Assembly: GCA_905221605.1 (NCBI GenBank)
Contig: CAJNDS010001780.1
Span: 1 to 64,000, forward strand
Length of the DNA stretch: 64,000 nucleotides
Source of the DNA: Symbiodinium natans
Lineage: Eukaryota > Sar > Dinophyceae > Suessiales > Symbiodiniaceae
Reading direction: 5' to 3'
The position numbers and the translations under genes are program-made. Shown one piece after another: positions 19,397 to 28,059 of the stretch; positions within the stretch are counted from its first letter, which is position 1; each line of letters starts with the position of its first letter. The notes under the pieces are model-generated. The model worked only from the letters and a program-made list of their open reading frames with translations. It ran no database searches and was not told the origin of the DNA.

Positions 19397-21637
19397 ATGT
19401 CCAATCCTCCTTCCGAGCCCGACGCTTTCGACCCTTGGCTCTTGTTCGGCCCAGCAGGTGTGGTGGACCGAACCGAGTACGATTTGCGTGCAGCCGACGA
19501 GCAAGCCCAGTTTCTGCTTCGTTCTCTTCAGGGCTCTTTCCAAGGGGGTGAGTCGGGAGCCCTTGAAGACACCGAATCTTTGGGAAGTCACTCCAGGGTC
19601 GATTGCAGTAGGCCTTTTCAGGGTTTGCCCGGGGTTCCAGTGGACGAAGAGGGTTGGGTCGACCCAGAATGGGTTCAGGGCAGCGAGCCTGTGTTCAGCC
19701 CACACATACCGCCTTCGTCTTGTGCACCTACCTCAGTTTCTGAAGCTGCTTGGTACGACGCCTGTCGTGACTTGGAGACAGACGATTTCTTGAGTGCCAC
19801 TTTGCGTGTCGCAAGCCATTCTTTTCAGGAGATCGATGACGCATCTCTTCTGGTCCCTCTTCCAGAAGACAGAATCTTATGCGACTTCCAGCGTGCAGCT
19901 GTGGAAGCCACTTCGCAACAGCGTTTTGAGAGCAGGCCGAGATTTTCATGGGAATCATCTTCGTCTTTGCGTTTTTCCTGGGAAAGAGGAACGAACCCCT
20001 TGCATGTGATTGGTGCAAACGATTTTCTTGATCCAGAGGAATCCGAAGATGAAGCAAAGCGAAGGTGTGTGCCACCCACAACAGTCAAGTACCTAAAACG
20101 CATCACTGTGGAGCGGTCCGAGGAAGACATTCGCACAGCTGCTCTCAAAAAGATGCGGCTGGTCATCTTGTGGGATCCAGAGGTGAGTAGCTTGGGAAGG
20201 TCCTTGCTGTCGTTACTCGGTGCCGATGTAAACGAGGAGGCCATCAAGAAGACTTTTTCAGATGCATTCAGGACCAAAGCTTCCGGGACAATCTCAAAGC
20301 GAGGTGGGTCCCTCCTGAGGTACTTTTCCTGGTGCACAACAGAGAGCATAGACAGCCCTCTGGCAGTCGATGAGCCGACCATATATATGTATGCAAACTT
20401 CTTGCGTGATTCAGGCGCCAGGCCGACTAGTATGACGCATTTTGTGGAAGGCCTCCGCTTTGTGCACGGGGTTGCCAAGTTGCTGCATATGGAGCCTGAT
20501 ACAGTCCTTTCCAGTCGGGTGCTTGGGATAAGCCGGGATCTGTATTTGATGAAGCGTCCTTTGCAACAGAAACCTGAATTGACTGTTCCCATGGTGATGG
20601 CATTGGAAGCATTTTGCGTGGAAACTGGACCAGTACTTGCGTGCATTTGTGGACAGTTGCTGTTTTGCACGCATTCGGCTGACAGATGGAGCGACTCACA
20701 GAACCTTAAGGAGATTTCAATTCAGGAGTCCAACGGCGTGATCCTTGTTGTTGCCTCAGGCTTGACATCCAAGACGACGGTCTCCAAGGAGGCAAAAACC
20801 CGGCTGCTACCTTATGCAGCACTTGGTTGCGGGCTGTCTGGCCATAACTGGGCAAAAGCCTGGCTAAAAGCTCGCGAACATGAAGGCCTTTCTCTTGAGA
20901 ATTTTGCGCTGCCGTCACGCCTCGAGAGCCAAAACCGTTGGAGCACTGTCAAGATGGGAAGCGTTGAGGCGACCAGCTACCTCCAGGACTTTCTGATTTT
21001 GAAGGGAATCGATCAAGACCAAGCCATGCAGAGGGCGACACATTCTTTGAAGGCCACGTTGACTTCTTGGGCGGGCCGCTGTCCTCGCCCAAAATTCAGT
21101 GGGGCGGAAAAGCGCCTTCTTGGACACCACATTGCTCCGAAGGAGAAATCACCCGCCACCTATGCCAGACAGCAGTACACCCTTTTGTACGGCCGTGTCA
21201 TGGCGATGTTCGAGGCCATTCGCGCGGGAGACTATGACCCTGACTTGTCTGACGTTGATCGGGTGGTGCAAGTGGCTGCAGCGGAGAGGCCTAGTGCCGC
21301 CCATGACGTCATTGCTACGGAACCCGAGGCGCCTGTTCCACGACACGATTTTGACGAGTTCGAGGACCCCCCTTCTTCACAAAGCTCTGAAGCTTCTGAG
21401 GCTCCAGGCCGCGGCGGGGGAGGCTTAGTGAGGGCCCCTTTTGGGCCAAATGTTTCCGAGGAATCTCTTGTAGTGCACACTGTGTCCGGCATAACGCATT
21501 GTTTGAAGGATCAAGCCAACTTGTGGTGTGGCCGACCTCTCTCGAGGAACCATATTCCTTTCAGTGAGGCGGGGGTGTACTTTGAGGACCCCGACCCCTG
21601 TAAACAATGCCGGCACATTTTGGAGGCTGCAGAGTGA
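19397..21637 (+). CDS. tyrosine recombinase of the YR element
   Basis: The 746-residue protein would integrate the circular cDNA by site-specific recombination. The catalytic domain is in the C-terminal half: Arg in THSADRWSD (about residue 430), His in ATHSLKATLTSW (about 549), a second His pair in RLLGHH (about 577) and the nucleophile Tyr in TYARQQY (about 589), matching the R-H-x-R/H-Y order. The HSLKATLTSW pattern is typical of eukaryotic retroelement recombinases. The C-terminus has a Cys/His-containing tail (about 690-746). The N-terminal 200 residues are not recognised. This ORF lies upstream of gag and pol, which is not the usual order in DIRS-like elements. The ATG at 19397 is the first in frame. 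Confidence 0.8.
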   Translation: MSNPPSEPDAFDPWLLFGPAGVVDRTEYDLRAADEQAQFLLRSLQGSFQGGESGALEDTESLGSHSRVDCSRPFQGLPGVPVDEEGWVDPEWVQGSEPVFSPHIPPSSCAPTSVSEAAWYDACRDLETDDFLSATLRVASHSFQEIDDASLLVPLPEDRILCDFQRAAVEATSQQRFESRPRFSWESSSSLRFSWERGTNPLHVIGANDFLDPEESEDEAKRRCVPPTTVKYLKRITVERSEEDIRTAALKKMRLVILWDPEVSSLGRSLLSLLGADVNEEAIKKTFSDAFRTKASGTISKRGGSLLRYFSWCTTESIDSPLAVDEPTIYMYANFLRDSGARPTSMTHFVEGLRFVHGVAKLLHMEPDTVLSSRVLGISRDLYLMKRPLQQKPELTVPMVMALEAFCVETGPVLACICGQLLFCTHSADRWSDSQNLKEISIQESNGVILVVASGLTSKTTVSKEAKTRLLPYAALGCGLSGHNWAKAWLKAREHEGLSLENFALPSRLESQNRWSTVKMGSVEATSYLQDFLILKGIDQDQAMQRATHSLKATLTSWAGRCPRPKFSGAEKRLLGHHIAPKEKSPATYARQQYTLLYGRVMAMFEAIRAGDYDPDLSDVDRVVQVAAAERPSAAHDVIATEPEAPVPRHDFDEFEDPPSSQSSEASEAPGRGGGGLVRAPFGPNVSEESLVVHTVSGITHCLKDQANLWCGRPLSRNHIPFSEAGVYFEDPDPCKQCRHILEAAE

Positions 21638-21953
21638 TCGAAATCTTGAAGGAAAACGAGTGCATTTGTCCTTGTGAACAGCACAGACGATAGATCCTTC
21701 AGCCAATCTCAGGCGTCGCACCGAAGTCTGACAATCGGTGATGTCGCTCCCACTCGAACGCAAGTCGAGATCTTTGAGGGAGAACATCTGATGCCTACTC
21801 CAGCTGACTCGAAATCTTTATCGAGAATCACCCAGCTGCGGGAGCCGAGGCTTCATTCACCGTCAGAGCACTTCGGAATCGCAGTCATGATAAAAGCATG
21901 GGGTTCTGCTCTGGGAAACCGCGGACACGTTTGACTGTGTTGCAATACCCATC
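21638..21953 (+). other. spacer between YR and gag-like ORFs
   Basis: No gene is recognised. Short ORFs here have no domain. Confidence 0.35.
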
Positions 21954-23246
21954 TTGTCCGAAGTCGAGCTTTGGGCTTCAACCCGACAAGGAGCGAGGTT
22001 GTCCCGACTTGCTAGGAGTCGAGCCATGGCTGGAATCGCGGTGGACAGCGAGGCCTGGTTTTTGGAGAGATGCCAGAATGTCAAATTGAGCGAATCCACC
22101 ATTCGCACCCTTGTCGATGCGGGCTTCAAGAGCTTCGGGACCTTGGCCTTTGCTGTGTCAACCACACCGACGCAACTAGATGAAGCCGATGTGAAGCGTT
22201 GGATGGGAAGCATTTTCCCCCATGACTTCCCACCTGATCAGTCCTCTATAGGTGAGACGTTTGATGTTTGAAGCCCAGAACCTGAGAACCTGAGCGTGGC
22301 TGACATGAGGGCACGCGTGGAGCCTGCCGCTGACACAGCGGTGGTTCGTGCTATGCCAAATGCGGAGCGATTGGCTCGCCAGGAAGCCTTGAAGAAGCGG
22401 GTCACGGGCCTCATTCTTTCACCCGAAACCTTGCCTGCCCATTCTGTCGTGGATACTCTCGTCAAACAACTGGAGGATGGAGTCCTTCAGTACTTGCCAG
22501 CATATCGCATCATCAGCTGTGCCCAAGAAGCTCAGCAGTTGAAGAAAGACCAGCAGGTGGTGGTAGATGGCGAAGGGAACCTGAAAATGGCTAGCAAGGC
22601 TGAGTCCGCCACTTGTGACACGCACACTGACTTGGCTCTGCGCAATGCTTGGACTCGTCGTTCGCTGGCCTATGATCTTGCGGGTCTCTGCAGCTTTCAG
22701 GTTCTTGAGGAGTGGTGTCACAAATGCTTCCTTGCTTTGATGAGGCCTGTGCCCAGTGGTTATTCCAAGGTAACCACTCATCAACTCATCGCTGCCGACC
22801 GGCACCTGTTCACGTTGGCCTCGCATGCCCTCCTTGGAAAACTCGCCGGCGAGCCCGGCCGCGAGAAGCCTTTGGAGACCCAAATCAAGCTGTTGTCCGA
22901 GTCCCAAGAGGTTTTGCAGTACCTAAATGCTCTCCCTACTCCTCCTCCTTCTGCACCCTGGCCAGGCAAGCGCAAATGGGATGACCCCAAAGGGGGTGAG
23001 AAGGGCGATAAAGGGAGAGGTAGGGGTAAGGGCAAGTCGTCTAAAGGTGAGGGTCGCAAGGAGTTCACGGTGCCCGAAGGCTGTGTGAGCCGCGTGAACG
23101 ACAAGCCTGTATGTTTTGCCTTTAATCAAGGAAGGTGCCGCTTTCGAGTCAACTCCAAGAACCGTTGCGGCCGTGGTTTCCACATCTGTTGGAGAGCCGG
23201 GTGTGGTGGCGACCACCCTGGCCATCTGTGCACTAAGGGATCTTGA
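21954..23246 (+). pseudogene. Gag-like zinc-finger protein of the YR element, with in-frame stop
   Basis: One frame runs from 21954 to 23246 with a single TGA at 22269-22271 (after ETFDV). The part after the stop (22296-23246) is helical and ends with a Lys/Gly-rich linker (GDKGRGRGKGKSSKG) and a Cys/His cluster VCFAFNQGRCRF...RCGRGFHICWRAGCGGDHPGHLC, which looks like one or two CCCH-type zinc fingers. It is probably the RNA-binding structural protein of the element. The stop may be a mutation, a sequencing error or a readthrough site. Confidence 0.6.
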
Positions 23247-23312
23247 CTCCGGGCGGGGGGCTCCATCCTGCTCCCGGAGCCTGCGCCGCTCTCTCCGCAT
23301 TGTGTCACGCCC

Positions 23313-24420
23313 GTGCCTTTTGAGGCCAACTCCGTTGGTTTAGGTCCCGAAGCCCTTGCCGAGCAACTGCTTCGCAAGCCAACCTTGGCGGCCCTTGATG
23401 TTTTGAGAGTTTTCGACTTGTTGCCCAGGAATCCATCTAAACGAGATGCCTTCCATCACCGGAGCTTTGGTTGCGGTGCCTGGGTGTTCGGGTCCCAGAT
23501 CGGAATTCGTACTGACACTAAGTCTTTTCCAAAGAGCGCCGCTCTCTTTTGCCGCTATGTTCACCAAGTGAATCCTCATCACACCTTTTCCAGCTTAGTC
23601 TTGCTTGATGATGTTCAAAGCCCGCTTCATGTGGACTGCAATAACGACCGCTCCTCCTGGAATCTTGTCATCCCCTTGACCCGGTTTCGCAATGGCCAAA
23701 TCTGGGAAGAATGCGAAGGCGGGGCTGACCGCTTTGAAGACGCTTCTGGCACTTTCTGGGGGCGTCTGCATGAGGTATCCGCAGAGCCAGTCTTGCTTCA
23801 TGCCGCCGTGAACCGCCATGCTGTTTTGCCTTGGCAGGGCCGCAGGGTTGTGTTGATTGCCTTCACCCCCAGGGATAGTCCTAAGCTTCCCCCTCCCGAC
23901 CGTGACTGGCTACGCTCACTTGGCTTTCGCCTACCCTCCCCGTCCGCCTTGCCCATCCCTGGCCCACCCAAGCTCTTTCTCGAGGTGTTTTCCGGCTCTG
24001 CAAACCTGGCTCGAGCCGCCCAGAGGCTCGGGTTCACGGCCGTTGCCGTTGACAACTGCCCCCGGCGCCCTCAGGTTCCCACGGTTCGCCTTGACCTTGC
24101 TTCCAGTCTGGGCCGCGATGCCTTGTTTCGCTTGTTGAGTGACAAAAAGCCTGCCGCGGTGCATCTGGGCCCCCCTTGTGGCGCCTCTTCTCGGGCCCGT
24201 GAGCGGCCCTTGCCGGCAAAGTTACGAGCCCTCGGCCTCCGTGACCCTCGGCCGCTTCGGAGCGCCGACTTTCCCCTCGGCTTGCCTCACATTGACCCTG
24301 CAAGCGATGATGGTTTGCGCTTGGCCGCCGCCAATCGTCTTTATGACCTGGTCTTTCATGTCCTGCTTTGGTGCGCTGAGCACGACTGTGTCTTCACTCT
24401 CGAAAACCCCACGAACTCGT
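23313..24420 (+). CDS. YR element polyprotein: 2OG-oxygenase-like and cytosine-methyltransferase-like domains
   Basis: Residues about 50-185 fit a double-stranded beta-helix 2OG-Fe(II) oxygenase: HVD (His106, Asp108), a GQIW turn, a distal His in NRHAVLPW (about 169) and an Arg in RRVVLIAFTPR (about 178). Residues about 218-370 resemble a C5-cytosine DNA methyltransferase: FLEVFSGSANLARAA (SAM loop), VDNCPRRP, HLGPPCGASSRAR with the PPC nucleophile Cys289, and LENPTNSWFW (compare ENV/ENP). The methyltransferase continues in another frame from 24419 (ECAGFDDLHEI... GRHVHEPWG), so one base is missing near 24417. Typical DIRS elements carry an adenine-type methylase-like domain after RNase H; this one lies before RT and has cytosine-type motifs. 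Oxygenase assignment is the weaker of the two. Confidence 0.65.
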
Positions 24421-26939
24421 GGTTCTGGAGTGTGCTGGCTTTGATGACTTGCATGAGATCCTCTTCGACGCTTGTGAGCACGGTGGTGCTCGCCCAAAGT
24501 CCACCAAGCTGCTCAGCAATCGGGATGCCTTTGGCTGCCTTCGTGCCCGTTGCAGCGGCCGTCATGTGCATGAACCTTGGGGCGTCAGCTGGCGCGCTGG
24601 AGGTTGGGTTTGGTCCACTCATCTCGAGGCCCAGTATCCTGGTGTGTTGGCGGCTCGATGGGCCGCCTGCTTTGCGTCTGCTTGCGACGTTTCCCCTGGC
24701 CAGCCGGAAGCCCCCGACCCTCGTTTGCAGTCTCTGTCCGCCGTGGGTCGCCAAACCCGTAAGCATAAGCCCTTGGTTTCCGAATACAAGTTCGTGCGCA
24801 TCATGCCGCGCGGCCAAATTCCCTCCTCCGGTTGCAAGGTCCTCGGCGCGCCTCCCGTGCAAGGGGGTGATTCGGGGGAGGCCGCCGAAGTTCTTCCTGA
24901 AACTTCTCCAGACAGTGAGGGGCTTGGTCTGGATAGGGGTGAGGATTGCCAGGTTGGTTTCTACAGAGATCCTAGTGAGTGGTTCCAGGCTGCCAAGAAA
25001 GTGTACCACCCTCTTGACTCCGAGAACGAACTCCCAAAGGGGCTGAAGGCTTCCCTTGAGGCCAACATGGTTGCTGATCGCCGGGCCCTTTTTCTTCGTC
25101 GAAAACTCGCACTGATGAAGGCAGAGATCCTTGCCAAAAAGTTGGAACAAGACGAGAGCAAGCTTCACTCAGCTATGCCATCGTGGATGCAGACTGTGAT
25201 GCAAGGCAAGAGGATCTTACTTCTGGAGTCATTGTTGAGACAGCACAACTTTGACGACATGGAGGCGATCGAGCTTCTAAAGTCGGGGGTGAGGTTGTCG
25301 GGTGTGTCCGAATGCCCTGCGGCCTTTGATGTCAAAGTGAAATCTGCTACGTCTACCGAAGCGGAACTCCGTCAAGTGGCTCCCTTGAAACGAGCAGCGT
25401 TACTTCTGGAAAATCGTGTCTCCGACCCCGAGCTCGAACGCGATTTGCTGAAGGTGACTATGGACGAGGCAAAGGCTGGATGGCTTCAGGGGCCTTTCAG
25501 CAGTGAAAAGGAAGTTTCAGAGCACTTGGGGAGGTCGGATTGGAGTTTGATGCGAAGATTCGGCGTTCGACAAGGAGGCAAACTGAGGCCGATTGACGAC
25601 GCCTGCGATTCCGACTTGAACAGCACTTTCACCAGCACCATGAAGCTAAAGTTACAGGACGGTGACTTTTGCATCTCTTTGGCTATGGAAATTGCAAAGC
25701 GCGTCGTGGGAAAGCCGGGAGTCGTACCTAGAGAGTGGAGTGGCCGATGCCTTGATCTAAGTGGTGCTTACAAACAGATGGCAGTTTGTGAGCAACATCG
25801 GAGCTTGTGTGTTCTGCTTCTGCGTGATGCCGACGGCCACCCAATCTTTTTCATTTCTTCAGCATTGGTTTTTGGGGCTTCAGCTTCAGTCTATGCCTTC
25901 TTAAGAATAGCTCGGGCCTTGAGCTTCTTAATGAACGTCGTGCTGGAGATCCCTCATGCAAACTTCTTCGACGACTATCCAATCCTTGTGCCTTCGGAAG
26001 ATGCTGAACAGGTGGGCCTCTTATGCACGAAGTTCCTGCACTTGTTGGGTTGGAAACATGCCGAAATTGGTGAGGGTCACAAAGGTCTCCCCTTTGCGAA
26101 ATCCTTTGACGTGCTGGGCTTGCATCTCGACGTCTCTTGCATATCTTCAGGGATTTTGACAGTGGCTAACAAGCTCGGCCGGGTTGATCGACTCCTTGAG
26201 CGCCTTCGAGAGATCCAGGAGTCGGCAGTCCTCAGCCGCCACGAGGGCCAGGTCCTTCTGGGCCTCCTGCGGTACGCGGCTGGGTTCTTCGGAGGCAGAA
26301 CTTTACGTTATGTCTGTGAGGACTTGAACGCCATAGTGCATCATGGACATCACCCTTCCCCTGTTGCGGTTAAGATGCTTTGTCGACGCGCCATAACTGC
26401 ATTGGAATCGTCTAAGCCCCTCCAGCTCAAAGCAGACATGCCGAGTTCTCCGGTGCATCTCTTTACAGATGGCAGCTGGGAAAAAGGTGTGGCCGGAGTT
26501 GGGGCTGTGTTTTTCGACTCACACGATGGATCTGCAGAAGTTTATGGAGGCGAGATGCCAAAGGACATGGTCGAGTCGCTTCAACAGACAGACGGTGATC
26601 ACTTGATTGGACAAATCGAAACCTACGCTGTCGTGGCCATGCGGATACACCTGGCTCATCGTTTTTCAGGACGCCGGGTGATCATTTGGACAGACAATGA
26701 AGGTTGTCGATTGGCTCATAAAAGGCCGTTCAAAATCCCACACGATGGACACGTTGATCAGGAGCTTCGCTGCTGCCGAGGATGCCAATCCAAGTCATAC
26801 CTGGATATGTCGTGTGCCGAGTTACTCGAACATCGCCGATGGGCCTTCTCGAAAAAAGCCTGAGGAGGCTCTGAGAATTTCGGGAGCTGCTGCGTGTCAG
26901 TCTTTTCCATGGATTCGGCAAGCATTCGAACTTACCTGA
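24419..26939 (+). CDS. YR element methyltransferase C-terminus, reverse transcriptase and RNase H
   Basis: The frame 24419-26863 begins with the rest of the methyltransferase-like domain, then a linker, then RT: RPIDDACDSDLN, CLDLSGAYKQM (motif A), ALVFGASASVYAF (motif B) and NFFDDYPI (motif C, about nt 25957). RNase H follows: LFTDGSWEKGVAG (Asp, nt about 26465), IETYAVVAM (Glu) and IIWTDNEGCRLA (Asp). Near 26750 the reading shifts to another frame, where RVPSYSNIADGPSR completes RNase H and ends at 26939. RT of DIRS type converts the RNA to cDNA for circularisation. Two frameshifts in one polyprotein suggest a dead copy unless they are sequencing errors. Confidence 0.8.
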
Positions 26940-26954
26940 TAGCTCTCTTAAAAA

Positions 26955-27221
26955 GGGGGTATTTCGGGAGAGCAGGAAATCGCGAAACCAGATCGCATCC
27001 TGTGCATGCTTGCCCCACGACTGAAGAAAAAGCGCGTCAGTGTAACCGAATGAGTCTTCAACACATATATGGGATTGAGTTTCACATGTGTACATAGAAG
27101 ATGGAATTACTTTGAGATTTCACAAGATCTTTTCGCCAAAGCTTATTCCAATCATGAGGAATAAATTGTACACAGATTGCGTTCTATATCTTTTTCTATA
27201 AAACCCCAACTTTTGTGAGAG
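26955..27221 (+). repeat. YR element repeat B1
   Basis: This repeat matches B2 (27505-27776) from GGGGGTATTTCGGGAG to TTTTGTGAGAG; B2 has 5 extra bases (TAATC). Confidence 0.9.
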
Positions 27222-27466
27222 GGAAAATTTCAGCTTGCCTGACATTTCTCTCTCAAACTAAAGTTGTAGCGCTATACCTTCGAGCGCGGGGTTTTAGAGT
27301 TCTTTTGTGACCTTTGGGAGTTGCAAAATTAGTTCAAGTTTTCAAAGAATTTTCCTCAGCATCTTGAACGACATTTTCAACTGTGTGACTTGCAGCATGC
27401 TTGAATCAACAGTTGGCCGCATTCATGTGAACAGCTGCTCAAGCTCGGGCTGAGAGAAAATTTTTG
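27222..27466 (+). repeat. YR element repeat A2
   Basis: This is the second copy of A1, directly abutting B1. The B1-A2 junction would be the circle junction in the integration intermediate. Confidence 0.9.
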
Positions 27467-27504
27467 TCCCTCCCACCCACCCGTCTCAGTGTTGGGTCTG
27501 TCTG

Positions 27505-27776
27505 GGGGGTATTTCGGGAGAGCAGGAAATCGCGAAACCAGATCGCATCCTGTGCATGCTTGCCCCACGACTGAAGAAAAAGCGCGTCAGTGTAACCGAA
27601 TGAGTCTTCAACACATATATGGGATTGAGTTTCACATGTGTACGTAGAAGATGGAATTACTTTGAGATTTCACAAGATCTTTTCGCCAAAGCTTATTCCA
27701 ATCATGAGGAATAAATTGTACACAGATTGCGTTCTATATCTAATCTTTTTCTATAAAACCCCAACTTTTGTGAGAG
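27505..27776 (+). repeat. YR element repeat B2
   Basis: This is the terminal repeat of the split-direct-repeat structure. It ends at TGTGAGAG, after which the interrupted ORF resumes. A 38-bp spacer (27467-27504) lies between A2 and B2. Confidence 0.88.
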
Positions 27777-28059
27777 AGCAAAGCCCCCGAGCCCACCGAG
27801 GAAGGAAGCCGACTCCCCGGGGTACCCGGAAAGGTTGCCTACCCCTCCGCGGGTTCCGCCACGTCGACGCTTGCCCACGCCTCCGAGGAATCCGACATCG
27901 CCAAGGGCCAGCGCATCACGGGCACCAGCTACGCCGCCAAAGACATCGCCATTGCCACCACCACCGACCAATCCCGGAACGCCTACTTCGAGTGGATGGA
28001 GTGTGGTGACGGACCGAAAGCGCTGAGTGCAGTCAGCCAGAAAGGATCTTCCCAGGCAG
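27777..28059 (+). pseudogene. foreign ORF inside Copia-1, second part
   Basis: The Pro/Arg/Ser-rich frame with LPTPPRVPPRRR- and TPPRNPTSPR-type repeats ends in SGWSVVTDRKR and TGA at 28024-28026. It continues the frame broken at 18711. About 30 bp later the copia coding style (GTTG/CTTG-rich) resumes. Confidence 0.45.

Larger units (their letters stand above)
18712..27776 (+). mobile_element. tyrosine-recombinase retroelement with split direct repeats
   Basis: The unit has the arrangement A1 (18712-18956) - ORFs - B1 (26955-27221) - A2 (27222-27466) - B2 (27505-27776). This split-direct-repeat layout is known for DIRS-order elements such as PAT, Ngaro and VIPER, which integrate through a circular DNA using a tyrosine recombinase and leave no target duplication. 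The coding region supplies a tyrosine recombinase, a Gag-like zinc-finger protein, RT and RNase H. It also carries a candidate 2OG oxygenase domain and a cytosine-methyltransferase-like domain. Several frame breaks suggest this copy is decaying. Confidence 0.88.
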
